Assembly (NCBI GenBank): GCA_026874595.1
Contig: CM049319.1
Location: 13,355,601 to 13,419,600 of the forward strand
Reading direction: 5' to 3'
Length of the DNA: 64,000 nt
From: Sipunculus nudus
Taxonomy: Eukaryota > Annelida > Sipuncula > Golfingiida > Sipunculidae
Shown here: piece after piece, positions 24,258 through 35,370 of the stretch
How positions within the stretch are numbered: position 1 is the stretch's first letter
Layout: each line of letters opens with the position of its first letter
The notes under the pieces: model-generated
Told to the model about the DNA's origin: nothing
The model's database searches: none
The model's input: only the letters and a program-made list of their open reading frames with translations
Position numbers and translations under genes: made by a program

Positions 24258-27200
24258 GGGCGACCAAATGGAGCTTATATTACAAAGCACTGTGTCCCTG
24301 TTGGCCATTAAATCCTTTTGCTTCTGCAATCCTGATGCGGCATACTAAAGTACTTGATAAGCGTACGTATTTTTTTTTATATGTGATTGTGGCGTGATTG
24401 CGTATGGCATGTCTATGTATGCGTTTATACGCTTCAGTTCCATTTGCAATTTCTACTAGGAATTTCATAATGATAAGATTATAAAATCCAGAGGGATATA
24501 TGTCGCGAAATTTTTTTCAACTCTAATCATCGGTGAAAACAAATATTATGATAAATTTATTATTTACTTAGAACATAATTGTTTGCAAAGTTAGAATGAA
24601 AACGTGTCCGGAAAACAGACGGGCATCGTCTTACCATTTGAAAGATATTAATAAATATTTCATAAATTTAAACTATTTAAACTACAAAAATTCTGTAGAC
24701 CTTTCCTGAAATCCACTGCCCTATCTTGAATCAAGGAGTTTGTAGAGTTTATATGAGACCTCCTGGCTTAAACGAATCTTATATTGGCCAAATACATGGG
24801 CTAGGAAATAAACAAGTACCTAAACGATTATAACTTACAAAACAAGGGACCATCTGGGCCTAAAATAATACAGAAATACTGAATAGCTAAATCATGCCAA
24901 AAAAGCAGAATTCACATATCTTATAGTCTGTCCGTTTTATTTCATGTTATTTCAAGCCTTTTACGCAGTATCTAAAAAAAGTTGGCTAACATCACCATTG
25001 TAACAGAACTGCCAACATTGTTACCAACCCCCCCCCCCCCCCCCGGCTTATTTATGGCTTGTATAACTTGCATTCAGCTGACCCGAAGAATCGGTCACAA
25101 CAAAGTGAATAATGCATTTATACAACCAGGCTATACACTGTCAAGTGGAATTTCCTTGACACTTGACACTGCTGTTGAGAACCATTCGGAGTATTAGATC
25201 CCGCAGTAACAATTGCTAGATCGTCAAATTGAATTGGATCATATATCCGACTGGATTTTATATGGTCCATTGTGCTTGTCTCTTTTGCTGTTTGTCACAT
25301 GTGTCTCTGTGTATGTGCGTGCGTGTGTGATGCATACAGAGACCCAATTAGTTACACAATTGATCTCCAGATGTCCCCCTTTGCATACAAAAGAGACTCA
25401 TCACATTGCAGTGAGAGATCCTGGTTTAGAGGAAGAAGGGAATGGGGCGGGAGGGGGGGGGGGGGGACGCTGATGCTGGTGACTGATCAATGAATGGGTA
25501 ATCAAATATATTACCCATTGAAAATAAATAAAAGAATAACATACCTGCATACAAAAGAGACACCCCCCCCCCGCGTTACATTCTGTTCTCGAGTCACTGG
25601 GTCAGTGACCGGCTTCCTGTGTGTTCTAGAACGTATGTCTCAATATAACTTGAAAGAAGCCACGCGGGTGTCAGCTATTGTGAATAAACATTATCTTTAT
25701 TAACTAATAAACTACAATGGCAAGGGCAAAGCCTGGAATAGTCTGTTGAAATCACTTAACAACTAGAAGTTATTTTTAACAATCTATGTAAAAATTATGT
25801 TTACGTTATGAGTTCCGGATGAACCAAATAAATTCTGCATGTATGGTAGTGCTATATACAATTAACATTGAATCAGCCTATAATTGGTTGGTAGTTTGTA
25901 AGGTCATGGAGCCCTTACGATATATAGACTCGGTTTAATCCGATTAGAAGATACGTGAACCAGAAGAACTTGTGGGGATTTACCTTGTTCATGTACAGCC
26001 AGCAGATTAAAGCTATATGGACAATTATATGCTGTATACAAAGGTTTCCCGACATAGATTTCCTTGCACTTACTCTCTTCAATTCACTTATAGCTATTAT
26101 AATGGTTTTGTATGTAGGTTAATAATTCTATGTGTGTCTGTAATTAAAGGTCTGATTTAGCGGTAAGAAAGGAGAGGGATTATCAGAGAAGAAACACAGA
26201 AGAAACATCTGTTTGAGGCTTGAAAAAATCTTATTTTCTGAAGTTGCGCGATACGGCTACGAGGTGACGTGCGCCTTTTTTGCGCCATGGATCGCACCCG
26301 GTGCAAGTTTATTTTTACTTAATATTATCACGGGGTGCATAAAGGCGGCCGAACTGTCTCTCAAGTGGAGCTTGCTCTTCTAGCAAAGCGGATGAAACCC
26401 GGACATGTTCGCCAACTATATGGGTTCGAATTCGGGATCGGCCCAATAGTTTCCCATGAGCAAAAAGTTTACGGGGGCTCGTCCGGGATGAGATTCAACT
26501 TCGGGTCCCGGTGAATGGTGGTTTGAAGAAACTGAGTAATTACCGCCACCTAGTTCCCCCAAAAGTGTGACTGCTTGGTTAAATTAACTTGATCTGATAG
26601 CAGAACGCTCTTAAAATGGGATGTGTGACGGGGTGCATATAAAAGCGGAACGAAATGTCTGGCTATGAACATTGCTGTTCTAGCAATGCGGTCGGAACGC
26701 CGGACATGTGCGCCATTGATATGGGTTCGAATCTAGGATCAGCCCAATATTTTCTACTTAACAAAATGTTTACGTAACAAGAATACCTATACAGGATTAA
26801 GTAAATGGTTTTAGCACGAATAACTGGCAGATACCAAAATATTTTGAAGAGAAAACTCTAGTTCATGTGTATTTAACATACCTATTGTATGTGAAATGTC
26901 CCTTTAATATAAATTTGACCAGTACCCTTAAGTAACTCACGGTCAAATAAATGTAAATAATCACATGTTTTACTGTGTGCACATGGCGCCTTTGGTCCAA
27001 CATATCAGTTAAGGACACGATTATACTGGCTATGACAAATTGCATTAGGAACTGAATCGAATATAGAAAGCATGTCTTTTCACATATAAGGTTTAGCTGG
27101 GAGTTGTCTATCAAGTCACGCATAATATTAACAACACCAAAACAGCATCACAACAGTCTCACTAGGTGGAGGGCCCCATGTGATCCCTATTTATACTACA

Positions 27201-27371
27201 GAATGACATCACAGTAAAGTTCGAGAGCTGTCCACACAGTTTTAGACAAAACCTATCAGACGGCATGGAATATTCACGTATCTTGCGGCCACTGGGATAC
27301 TCGCTTGGTATATGAAACTGGAATGGTCACACACTGATAACTTGGTAAAATAAACCATAAGCCCCCCCCCC

Positions 27372-27424
<53 letters not shown>

Positions 27425-27448
27425 TATATACATATATATATACATATA

Positions 27449-27507
<59 letters not shown>

Positions 27508-30500
27508 TTCCACCATGAATGGGTTTGCTTAATGAAAAGTCTACATTAAGCGGTATGTAGTCCTATACCAGCCGATAATGGTTGTATTATTATATAACAA
27601 GTACTGAAATTCGTTTGCATAACCTCAAAAAAAACCTCAACGAAACTCACCGGAAGTGCACTGTTAAAAACAGTCCCAGAATTCTTATCGCGTTGTGACT
27701 TCCTCCTGTGTTCGGAGCGACTGAATCGTTCAGCTCGACGAGCTAGCAGCAGTTTTTTCACTTCATTGTTTCTGAAGGTTCCTATTTCTGTTTTAGCTTT
27801 TACAAGGGGCATCTGGTTAGAAAAAGCAAGATATCAGTATGAGAGCAATGTTTCCGCTTCACAATAAATGCAATTTGAAGGAATCATGATTTTGGTATTA
27901 TTCATGCAAGTTATGTATAACTGCAAAATCGTTGTTATCTCAAATGATGCTTGTTCATGTAACAGTATTTTTGTCGTATAATATACAAATGAATGATTAC
28001 AAAATGTCTATTAATCATAGTAAACTTACAAATTGTATGGTAATGTTCAACGAACTATTTTTATTTTGCTTAAAATGCTTGGATTTTAAATTTATTATAT
28101 TCACGCTTACACATGACATTTGGCTTACCGGTGGAAGAACTGTGCGAATACTAGGCTTGGACTGTGGACGTGCTCTGGGTAAGGCTTGTGCTCCTATCTC
28201 AGGAACTGAAAGTCCATTTCTTAAGAAAGGAGGTTGATCTCTCGGCATGTCTGTGACGTCAGGAGGCTCTTCTGGAATGGTCTTCATCTACAGATGGAAA
28301 ATGTACACACATATTCAAAATTATGAAGAGCACATTTACACACACGTGTCACTTGTGAATGCCGGCCAGTTTCAGTGGTTTGCTCTGGGTACTTTGTTTT
28401 TTCTCCACCTCCTTGAACAGACTACCGAACGCCACTATCTGAGCCAAGGAAAGTCCCTGGTTTTATTTATCATGACTTTTTGTCAGATCTAAGTAATTAC
28501 TGAATGATCGATTGAACGAATGAATGTTTTTATTTCAGACACAAACACTTGTGATTATTTGAAGTGTCAAATACCATTTCAAACCCTCTTTTACACAGAA
28601 TGGTACCAGATTATTTTCCTTACCATATAATAGACAAAGCAGGGCACAGAAGAACAAAACCATGCATATGGAAAGACCAGCCATAAACCGCCGAAATTGA
28701 ACTGAATTGATCAAGAATTTATTTAAAGCTACAGTGAAATCATTCTAACGGCCAAGATATGTTATTTATAACCCTACTCATACTGTTCATACGGTGGTCC
28801 AGGGTCAATGAGGTCAAAATTTAACATGCATATAATTTAATAAACATAATAAATGGCTGTTGTGACCAATACGTTCTGTATTCTTCATTATATTTCAGGT
28901 AATTTTTCACATGATGTTAAATCTACCGTCTATGGAAAATGTCACTAGGCATACCCAATGACCTTTAAAGGTATTCAAGATCATTTCATACATATAATGC
29001 TTAAGACAGGAGAAATCACACTTGAAAATGTCATGATTTAGACATTAAATACACAATATTTACATATTTGAGTTTGTCAGTACTGCGGCCTGAGCCTTCG
29101 GCATTTTAACACTCAAATTCGTAACGATGAAAGTCGGAGCAGTCTGGACAAACCTGGAGCTGAACTCGGAAATAACAGGTCTGCCAACAAAAGCAGACCC
29201 AGTCGAAAAAAGCTCACCATTATTTTAATTAAATTTTTTTTCTGAAAAAAAAATCTTATATTTATCGAATATCTAATGGCCCACCAATTTTTTTCAGAGT
29301 TTCTCTTACTCGTTTAATATGCTTTTATATTGCTCAGGGACGGTTTGTTTGAACAACATCATTCCACTGAGTTGTTAAAATATATAACAAGTTATCGTCA
29401 CATAGACGGCGTCAATCAAAAAGACTTTTTTATATTTATATTTTATCCTTTATGGGGATTAAATCTTATTAAGTTATCCTAAAAACACACATTTATCTAC
29501 AAAGTGTTAACAAGAAACTGTGGGTTCCTTACTTCTAATCTTAGTTCTCGGCAGGAATGCCTCCGCGTGCAATGCCAGACGTGATATAATTGCGTACAAA
29601 TTAATCTATCTCACCTATAAAAGGCCTCCAATTAAAGACGGGCAAAAATAAAAAATACACATTTAGGAACAAATGTTTACAACTTCATAAAGGAAAATGT
29701 TTTGAACCGTAAATGGCTGAAAAATATCAATATTTTAAATTTAAAATATAAACTTATATAATATTCAATCAGTTTTGGGAAATCTCAAAGTTTTCACAAG
29801 CCAAATTGTAGAGAATTTTTAGCTTTCAATAGTTGTACATGTTGAATGATCATAGGGCATATGTTCAAGTAATATTTAAAAGAAATATGTAGATGGAGTC
29901 CTTAGACATTTCTGGGACTTTAATAGAAAAAAAGGTGGATATGAGTAGGGACAGCTACTGATAGTGCTACGGGAAACAATCCATGTAGATAAACCAATAG
30001 ACATTATAAGGCTTAAAACCGATAAGCTAAATGTTTAAAACAGCCTCATACGATATCATTCGGTTTCTATGCATGTTTCAAACTACCTGTGCTTTGCTGC
30101 AGCAAAGAGTCACAGAAAATCAAATGGAATCGTATATAATACTCCGTAAACCCTAACGCGCCATGCATGACACCCAGTGATTGTCAGAAAAACAATTAGC
30201 CAAGCAGTTGCTTCGAAAACTTCACCCATAGCATATTTTAGTTTGTGTGTATTAGATGTTTTGGCATCGAAAGAGATTTCCTGGAAATGACGAGTGAAGT
30301 ATGTTGAAAGTAGATATTATAATTCACTCCGATTTTCCGTGATTTCTTAGCAATGTTTTTCTTAAAGTTCTTAAAGCAGATTTTGGGATACAGGTGCTCT
30401 TAAACGCTACGTTTTCTCTATATTTTCTTCGATGTTGTATATTCAAGGAAATTTTCGCAGTAAATAAAATGTACTCCCTCTTTATATAGTGTCTGATTCA

Positions 30501-32867
30501 CTTTTGGATAAGCAAAAACATGTGAACTCACCAAAGAACACCAATGCACAAACGCAATATGTGTATATTCCTCAAGCTACCTAAGTAGGCATAACTGCAA
30601 GTCGCGTAAGAATGAACCCATGTCCAGTTTATAGAATGCCTTAGCTATAATCCAAGGAAAAAAGATTAGTTATTAATAAAATATGAAGTAATCCCCCCCC
30701 CACTTTATTTATTAATGGCAAATATAGCGTGACAAGGGTCGCGCTTTTCGGTAAGCCGGTGACAATATAGGACTGCTTTATTCCCCAAAGCGTGCACACC
30801 TGCAGAAAATACCTTCAAAGAACGGCGGCGTTAAGCTTATAACAGGTTACGATTACTTATACTCTAAACGAGCTCAAGATTGATTCAAAAGCCTACACCA
30901 CAAGTAATAGTCTTGATCATGACACCTATAAGGTGAGTTTATCAGTGAATTAATACTTTTAGATTCTATTCCACATTATAGTGAAATTTTAACCTAACCA
31001 ATGGCGATTTCTCAGTCCAGGTAAAGCTGTTTTCACTCTGTTCAGTCTTTTGATACAGTTGGATAACCATTCAATTATTCACATGAAATTTGCAATAGTT
31101 CTCTTTAAATAATATCACAGAATTTGAAAATAAAACTATTTGTGACATTATCTGTCAATGGAAGTATAGTTTACTCTTTACTCTAGAGTACAGTGTGTAA
31201 GAAGTAGTATCCTAGTAATAAAATTGATTAAAAAATCTAAGATTGGCTATACAAGACTGAGAAAAACCACATACATGAAGAGAAATGGATAATCGTCAGT
31301 ATACAATGTCCCTAAATATCTTTATTTATTCCAATTCTGTATAACTATTATAATACAAGTATAGGTGCGACATGGTTGCCCTATAGGGACGGTAGTGCAC
31401 ATAGGAAAATTATGTGAAGAGTAGTCTCAACTGGATATCTGTAATATATTTGCTCATCCTATAAAACCAATCCAGTTAATGGGCCTTTTATTAAAAAGTT
31501 TTTTGTCGAGACCCTTAATCATGTGTTTCTATATAAATAATACCTCTGTTCTTTAGGTGCTATAGTTCATGAAAATAAGATTTACTCCACAAATCCTTTT
31601 GGTTGATAAAATAATACAAATAACAATAGTGATCAATATATATATATATATATTTCTTTATTTACTGTGATTACTATAATCTTCAGACAACCTTTCGCAC
31701 ATAAAAAAGAAAGAAAATTAAGCGTTAACGCTACGTGGACCAAAAAGCAAATATTTATATCAATTGTTACGCAAGTGTTGAAAGCAGTCAAAAAGGTATT
31801 GTAAACGTTGGAGTGCTTATAGTATTAACTCTATAAATGAAATGGTACATTTACGAAACGGTCTATTTAGAGGATTACTACAACTGAGAAAATAAGCCGA
31901 GACTTAACACCAAGCACACTTGACGTTCATGTTATAAACTTGGTATTCCCAGAGAAAATATTCTGATTGGGAATAATTCTAAAAAAATGTTATTTATATT
32001 CTATAAAGTAAGACATTTTTTTTTATAAAATTATATAAAAAAAAATAAAAATCCGAAGATCATGAAGTCTTAAACGCCAGCAAACTTGAGAATCTAAGTT
32101 GATATTAGAAGAGATGTGTTTTGAAATTAAAACGGACAATTTTTTTTAGGATTTTCAAACTTCAGGAAGGCGACTGACTAAGAAATGTACTTTTTGTCGA
32201 TCCCGCCAAGGCCTTCGACCTTATGTGTATGGCAGCTTTGAAATACAGATAATTGCTGAGAAAATATATTGATATCTTTGAAGTGGTTCCATCTATCTCC
32301 CCTCGGCATTTATAAAAACATGCTATTCAATATGTTTAGTTAATAACCTATGGTGGTTTCATTTATTACGTTGACTTTTCATTTCGTCACATCAGACCTT
32401 TTTACGTATAGAGGTCAATAACGCCATTCCTAGTTTAATTAAGGTAGTCATAATATTTAACCATTATACCGTGCATGCGATTAAAATAAAAAATTATAAA
32501 AATCGTTCATATAATTGTATGCCAGCTGATGCTAATTAAGAGGATTATTCTTCTCTTTGATGTTTCCATGAATTTCACTCCATTTATTTAAAAAAAAAAT
32601 GATTTTTTGGGGAATGCATACGTGTGTCGCATGGTGTCTTTTTATATCCAAATAACATGCTGAATTAAGTTTCACATTTAAGGTTTTATACCTGTAAGAC
32701 TCCGTAGGTTTTGAGATTATACGATTACACTATTACTTTGAGAACCATTCCATGTGTTCATCATGGTATAACGTTACCTTGTTGGTTGCCAGCGCCAGAC
32801 TCCCTCGGCCGAGCTTGGACTGGTGACGACGTCCGACTCCAAAATAACTCTTCTGGACACTCCCCAT
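2324..32867 (-). CDS. CNBD2: CNBD2-like cyclic nucleotide-binding domain protein (gene-level; 9 exons, 3' end not in window)
   Basis: Nine exons joined at GT/AG sites give one 467-codon frame from an ATG at 32865-32867. The first 137 residues are low-complexity, Arg/Lys/Pro-rich and poorly conserved. Residues about 138-260 resemble the N-terminal helical part of human CNBD2, including the RTEEE...L...RVVRY stretch. Residues about 250-365 form a CNB domain with [11 protein letters not shown], and its phosphate-binding cassette [17 protein letters not shown] spans two exons with the Glu and Arg that contact cyclic nucleotide present. A second CNB domain starts around 366 ([14 protein letters not shown]) and breaks off after [19 protein letters not shown]2 is known from spermatogenesis in mammals; function here is by homology only. 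No stop codon or second-domain cassette was found before base 2324, so the gene continues past the window or in exons I missed. Confidence 0.82.
2541..2588. repeat. (TA)n microsatellite
   Basis: About 48 bp of nearly pure TA in the intron upstream of CNBD2-like exon 9. Overlapping Tyr-Ile frames on both strands are artefacts. Confidence 0.95.
2905..3043 (-). CDS. CNBD2: CNBD2-like exon 8, start of CNB domain 2 (residues 366-411)
   Basis: [20 protein letters not shown], then [20 protein letters not shown], then IYFVVR, resembling the helix and first strands of a second CNB domain. Donor is GTATTT, a weak but canonical GT. Confidence 0.85.
4451..4602 (-). CDS. CNBD2: CNBD2-like exon 7, CNB domain 1 cassette (residues 315-365)
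   Basis: [20 protein letters not shown], then [15 protein letters not shown]. After the preceding FG it gives FGELAL...ERTATV, the canonical phosphate-binding cassette with conserved Glu (315) and Arg (325). Ends in helix EQKVSVA plus CG of a split Arg codon. Confidence 0.92.
5070..5366. mobile_element. TTAA-ended inverted-repeat element next to CNBD2-like exon 6
   Basis: Left end TTAAGCTAAGATAACATATG, then CACGGAATGCAG. The reverse complement of the right end is TTAAGCTAAGATTCTTGCCA, then TATGCACAAAATGCAG. A second internal inverted pair (CATATGC...GCATGCGGAAT) lies at 5084-5113 and 5233-5261. No coding capacity. TTAA at both outer ends suggests a piggyBac-type target site. Confidence 0.7.
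5386..5548 (-). CDS. CNBD2: CNBD2-like exon 6, first half of CNB domain 1 (residues 261-314)
   Basis: [20 protein letters not shown], then [20 protein letters not shown], ending DQGLCFG at GTAGGT. These are the beta strands of a CNB domain. The final FG joins ELAL in exon 7 to give the cassette. An inverted-repeat element ends 20 bp past the donor side. Confidence 0.9.
7685..7885. mobile_element. GGCGGATCCAGGATTT-type non-autonomous element
   Basis: Starts GGGGCGGATCCAGGATTTAG and consists of alternating G-runs and short spacers with GGTCCAG or GGTCCGG, ending in a long C-run that complements the G-runs. Related fragments occur at 8222-8300 (GTGGCGGATACGGATTTTTA), about 33440-33535 (reverse strand, CTGGATCCGCCCC) and about 43319-43510. 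This motif is widespread in animal MITEs. Confidence 0.6.
8743..8890. repeat. Dispersed repeat, copy B
   Basis: Same TAGTTATTATAACTAAT start as copy A, then GGAGGAAACCGGATAACGCG and GAGAAAACCACCACC. A C-run follows at 8889-8910. Confidence 0.65.
9074..9658. mobile_element. hAT-like MITE with 8 bp target-site duplication
   Basis: A perfect 8 bp direct repeat TTTCATAC flanks the element at 9066-9073 and 9659-9666. The left end reads ATGTGGTGGGAGTCGGT. The right end, reverse-complemented, reads TAGTGGTGAGCCGATCATCG. The interior has ATCGATCATCGG-type inverted repeats next to both ends. No transposase frame, so it is non-autonomous. Confidence 0.8.
10115..10206. repeat. 40 bp tandem repeat with ATCACGTGRT core
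   Basis: Two copies plus a partial third of a 40 bp unit starting ACATTTCAAYCAGACA. Each full copy holds CACGTG. Confidence 0.75.
14638..14681. repeat. (TA)n microsatellite
   Basis: About 44 bp of pure TA. Confidence 0.95.
14815..14890. repeat. Possible retroelement tail fragment
   Basis: Contains GAGCTTTCGGGTGCACAGCC and CTTCCTCAGG. This wording is similar to terminal regions of Penelope-like elements that I recall from invertebrates, and it lies beside a (TA)n tract, a known preference of such elements. Similarity by eye only. Confidence 0.3.
15091..15257 (-). CDS. CNBD2: CNBD2-like exon 5 (residues 205-260)
   Basis: [20 protein letters not shown], then [20 protein letters not shown], ending RICRVVRYT plus AA of a split Asn codon at GTAAGA. 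Matches the KKPSWRTEDEIQ...KVMRFERF stretch of human CNBD2, the helices leading into the CNB domain. Confidence 0.88.
15258..16588. other. CNBD2-like intron between exons 4 and 5
   Basis: AT-rich, with no repeat, RNA or coding signal I can name. Confidence 0.6.
16589..16789 (-). CDS. CNBD2: CNBD2-like exon 4, N-terminal helical region (residues 138-204)
   Basis: Sixty-seven codons after a GTTACAG acceptor: [20 protein letters not shown], later [16 protein letters not shown]. Corresponds to the region before the first CNB in CNBD2 (compare the VTFDTMDF part of human). Donor GTTAGT, weaker than most here. Confidence 0.82.
18440..19030. other. GC-richer segment of unknown origin
   Basis: CpG-rich relative to its AT-rich surroundings, with two moderate plus-strand frames (18438-18665, 18738-19028). 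Neither resembles a family I know. It could be a retroelement 5' end or an old insertion. Coding status is not supported. Confidence 0.3.
20758..21024 (+). mobile_element. tRNA-derived SINE
   Basis: The tRNA-like head has an A-box-like TGGTGTAACGGTTAAGG and a B-box-like GAGTTCGAATCCC 33-45 bp apart, as in pol III promoters. A body follows with CCAGCAGTAGAAATGGGTAC and GAGTGTAACTCCTCAGTCAA, then a 3' tail GACTTTACTTTTCC. The body excludes a simple tRNA gene. Confidence 0.75.
21950..21981. repeat. (TC)n tract
   Basis: Nearly pure CT with two T interruptions. Arg-Glu frames on the minus strand here are artefacts. Confidence 0.85.
22171..22212. repeat. (TA)n microsatellite, interrupted
   Basis: Two TA blocks separated by TTATG. 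A G-run lies just upstream at about 22123-22137. Confidence 0.9.
22632..22681. repeat. (TA)n microsatellite
   Basis: About 50 bp of pure TA, 184 bp before the TIR element at 22866. Confidence 0.95.
22866..23645. mobile_element. 780 bp TTAA-flanked TIR element (piggyBac-type, non-autonomous)
   Basis: TTAA occurs at 22862-22865 and again at 23646-23649. Between them the left end GGCCGGCATACACGTTGCGA and the right end (reverse complement) GGCCGGCATACACGATGCGA continue into CCCGACTCAACTCAAC on both sides. The only indel is 5 bp extra in the left arm. No transposase frame inside, so it is a non-autonomous derivative. TTAA target choice is the hallmark of the piggyBac superfamily; the superfamily assignment is inferred. 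Confidence 0.85.
24202..24255. repeat. (TA)n microsatellite
   Basis: About 54 bp of pure TA. Confidence 0.95.
26331..26774 (+). repeat. Two direct copies of a tRNA-like repeat
   Basis: Copy 1 at 26331-26472 and copy 2 at 26629-26774, about 298 bp apart. Both start CGGGGTGCAT, contain TTCTAGCAAWGCGG and CGGACATGT, and carry a B-box-like GGGTTCGAATYNNGGATC. The spacer is not duplicated. Probably two insertions of one SINE family, or a local duplication that has diverged. Confidence 0.65.
27361..27503. repeat. C-run followed by compound (TA)n/(CA)n/(TA)n microsatellite
   Basis: A 12 bp C-run leads into about 130 bp of TA with short ACACAC and CATATATACA interruptions. It lies about 150 bp from CNBD2-like exon 3. 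Confidence 0.95.
27651..27812 (-). CDS. CNBD2: CNBD2-like exon 3 (residues 84-137)
   Basis: Fifty-four codons, phase 0: [20 protein letters not shown], then [20 protein letters not shown]. Basic and probably disordered. Ends SALP at GTGAGT. The joining intron to exon 4 is about 10.9 kb. Confidence 0.75.
28129..28287 (-). CDS. CNBD2: CNBD2-like exon 2 (residues 31-83)
   Basis: Fifty-three codons after a CTGTAG acceptor, starting [20 protein letters not shown] and ending SIRTVLPP at GTAAGC. Proline-rich and probably disordered. The internal ATG at its start could be an alternative initiation site. Confidence 0.72.
28288..32777. other. CNBD2-like intron 1, about 4.5 kb
   Basis: Very AT-rich and almost free of open frames. 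Apart from a short TA tract at 31636-31653 I see nothing nameable. Confidence 0.6.
32778..32867 (-). CDS. CNBD2: CNBD2-like exon 1 with start codon (residues 1-30)
   Basis: ATG at 32865-32867 opens [20 protein letters not shown], then [10 protein letters not shown], before GTAACG. In phase 0 with exon 2. The bases just before the ATG are AACAGCT and carry stops in the upstream frame nearby. Conservation is low, so this start is inferred from frame and position. Confidence 0.7.
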
Positions 32868-33082
32868 AGCTGTTTACTTTGAACTATCACACATGAGCAA
32901 GTCCAGCTACTGATTAATTACACAATTACCGACCTAGGTCTCCCAAAACGTTCTACATGTCCACCTGTATGCCATTTACAATAGACTGTATCTCTACGCG
33001 TGAAAGTTGGATTGTAGAAAATCGGAACTATCGCACCTCCTATGCCACTGATTTGTCATATTATGACTAAGTTTGTCGTTAG

Positions 33083-33150
33083 AGGCGGGTTTCACCCTGA
33101 CGGTTAGGGTACAGATTCCACGGTGTCGAGGCCGTGTGCAGTTCCCCCCG
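33083..33150. repeat. tRNA-like SINE relic
   Basis: TTTCACCCTGACGGTTAGGG and GGTGTCGAGGCCGTGTGCAG look like decayed A-box and anticodon-arm regions of a tRNA-derived SINE. No clean B box, so not a tRNA gene. Confidence 0.3.
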
Positions 33151-33285
33151 CACGCTGAACGTGTATTTATCTCATCCTAAGTGTACTGTATATCAGACGA
33201 CAGGCCCGGGCCATGTCAAACATCGCTCATCGTTTGATTATTTCTCATCTGGTATCAGTTTGCAGGGGCGGACCATAAACCCACC

Positions 33286-33345
33286 GCTTTTACGTCATTT
33301 GCTCTTACCACATTTACTTTTACGACATTTACCCTCACGACATTT
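33286..33345. repeat. Short tandem repeat around TTTACGACATTTAC
   Basis: Four imperfect units related to CTTTTACGACATTTAC in a row. Confidence 0.55.
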
Positions 33346-35370
33346 ATTTTTCAACATGCACCTGGCTAGACCAATTAAGGAATATATTTATAGTTTGTAA
33401 ACACCATTGGAGTTTGTAAACACCATTTTATCACAAACCCTCTACGCTTATAAAACCTGGGTCGCCAAAGAGTGGTTCTGTACAAGTAAGAAGTGCGCCC
33501 CGCGCTTCTGTAATTCTGGATCCGCCCCGACCTAAGTAATGGAACTCTGTTGGTCGTTTGTGAACAAGATATCGCAAATGAAACCTGCCCCCAAACAAAT
33601 AGGAACCATTCCTTCTTAATAAACTTATTAAATACAAGACCTCCCTTTCGACGGAACGCAATTACTATAGGAAATGGCTGTTTCTGCGAATATGTATATG
33701 GGAGCTTTAATCGATGTCTGTGTTATATGCACCTTCACTTAATCCCCGAGTGAATGGTTTATTTACTTACCAGGCCCACGTGGAATATGACACAGATTTC
33801 TTAACAATTATTTATCATCATGGTTATCATGTACTTATGAGGGGGCAATAAACCCATCACCGTCCGATGCCCGTCGCTTTCTCTCACTTTGTTTGACCGC
33901 TTCAGCAAATTCGCTTATATGTCTTATACAATTTAAAGTTTGTTTCTCATACCAGTCTGTCATAGCCATCGATATTATATCGTTACTTGGCAAAGATATC
34001 GATTATATTTATGTTTCTTGTCAGAGACATCGATAATCGCACTGGACTTCTCACATCAATATCGATTGATATATCGATATACCCCCACACCCTAATAAAT
34101 ATATATATATGTGTGTGTGTGAGGGTGTGGGTGTGTGTTAGGCAGTGTGTGTGTGGCGGTGTATGGCCCCGCGCGTGCATATGTCAGAGACAGCTCCATG
34201 GGGTAAGGGGATATTGCCCTAAATCAAGGGAACGTATGTCCAAGTACCCTTCGTATGTACAATTCACCTCTATACAACCACGTGCACCTTCTTGACCTAC
34301 AAATATAAATCTGTTAAAGTAGTTTCCAAAGAGAAAAGGCTGACATGTACGGGGCCATCCTTAACTCCGAAAATAATTAATGTGAGCTTTGCTACGCAAA
34401 TACTTTCAGTTATCAGTGGTAATATATGTAACGCTCACAAAGAGAGGGTTGTACTTCCCGCTTATATATATTTATATATATTTGCATCAGTACGTCCCAC
34501 TTTTTGTTTTTACCTCTATTCATTGAAGAAGTTAAACCAGTGAAACCAATGCTGCAATAAACTACTGAATCAGTGTCCCATCCTCTTATTGACAAATTGA
34601 TGATCGGGCCCAGGGCGCCTTTTCTTTACTTAAAGATTCATTCCCTGACAAAAAATTATTTAAAAATAAACACAAAAAAAATTATTTTAAAGCCTTAACC
34701 TAGTCTTTATAATCTATTAAAAGACTGATATTTTTTTTTGTGATTTAAATATTGATGACATGTTCATTTGTTAAAAAATATTTATTTAAAATTACATATA
34801 AAAACGTGTATACCATTAAGCACCCTGTCAGGGTAAGCCACTTTTATTGGGCTTTTATCAAACTGCCTGATAGCCCATAAGAATGAACTCCTCAATAGCT
34901 TTTTTTCAGTGACTGACGCATTGTGGAGTCCATAGATGGCACCTGCAGTTAACTGTGATTATAACACTCCATAAACAACTGTGAGATTTAACATATATCC
35001 ACTGATTAATGTTCAGTACATCTATGTGTATTGTATATTTGACCACTAGAAAACATTACTGTTCTGTTCTTAGCCCTATTATGCACCAAGGAAGTTAAAA
35101 TATGAACATAATAGTACATAGGCCTAAAGCCTTATACAGGACTGCCACCAATTGCAAGATGTCTACCGGGGCTCTTAATGCTTCAATTCTCTCTGGACAA
35201 ATACTATCAGTTGTTGATCTACAGGTGCTTCATGCTTTTCAGAATGGTTATTTTTTGTTACAGGCCTTTCAATTTACAACATTATGTGAACATTGGTCTG
35301 CTAAAACCATCGGAAATATTTTTATTTAATTTTCTTTCTAAGAGTAACAGATCGTATCGTACTATAACCC

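Larger units (their letters stand above)
16790..27650. other. CNBD2-like intron of about 10.9 kb
   Basis: Holds a GC-richer unassigned segment (18440-19030), a tRNA-derived SINE (20758-21010), a TTAA-flanked TIR element (22866-23645), (TA)n tracts, and duplicated tRNA-like units (26331-26774). No exon found; exons 3 and 4 join in phase across it. Confidence 0.6.

Noticed and set aside
27242-27516. Long Tyr-Ile (YIYIYI) open frames on both strands
   Set aside because: They are translations of (TA)n microsatellites, as are those at 2129-2651, 14557-14802, 22588, 24087-24348 and 51744-51968.
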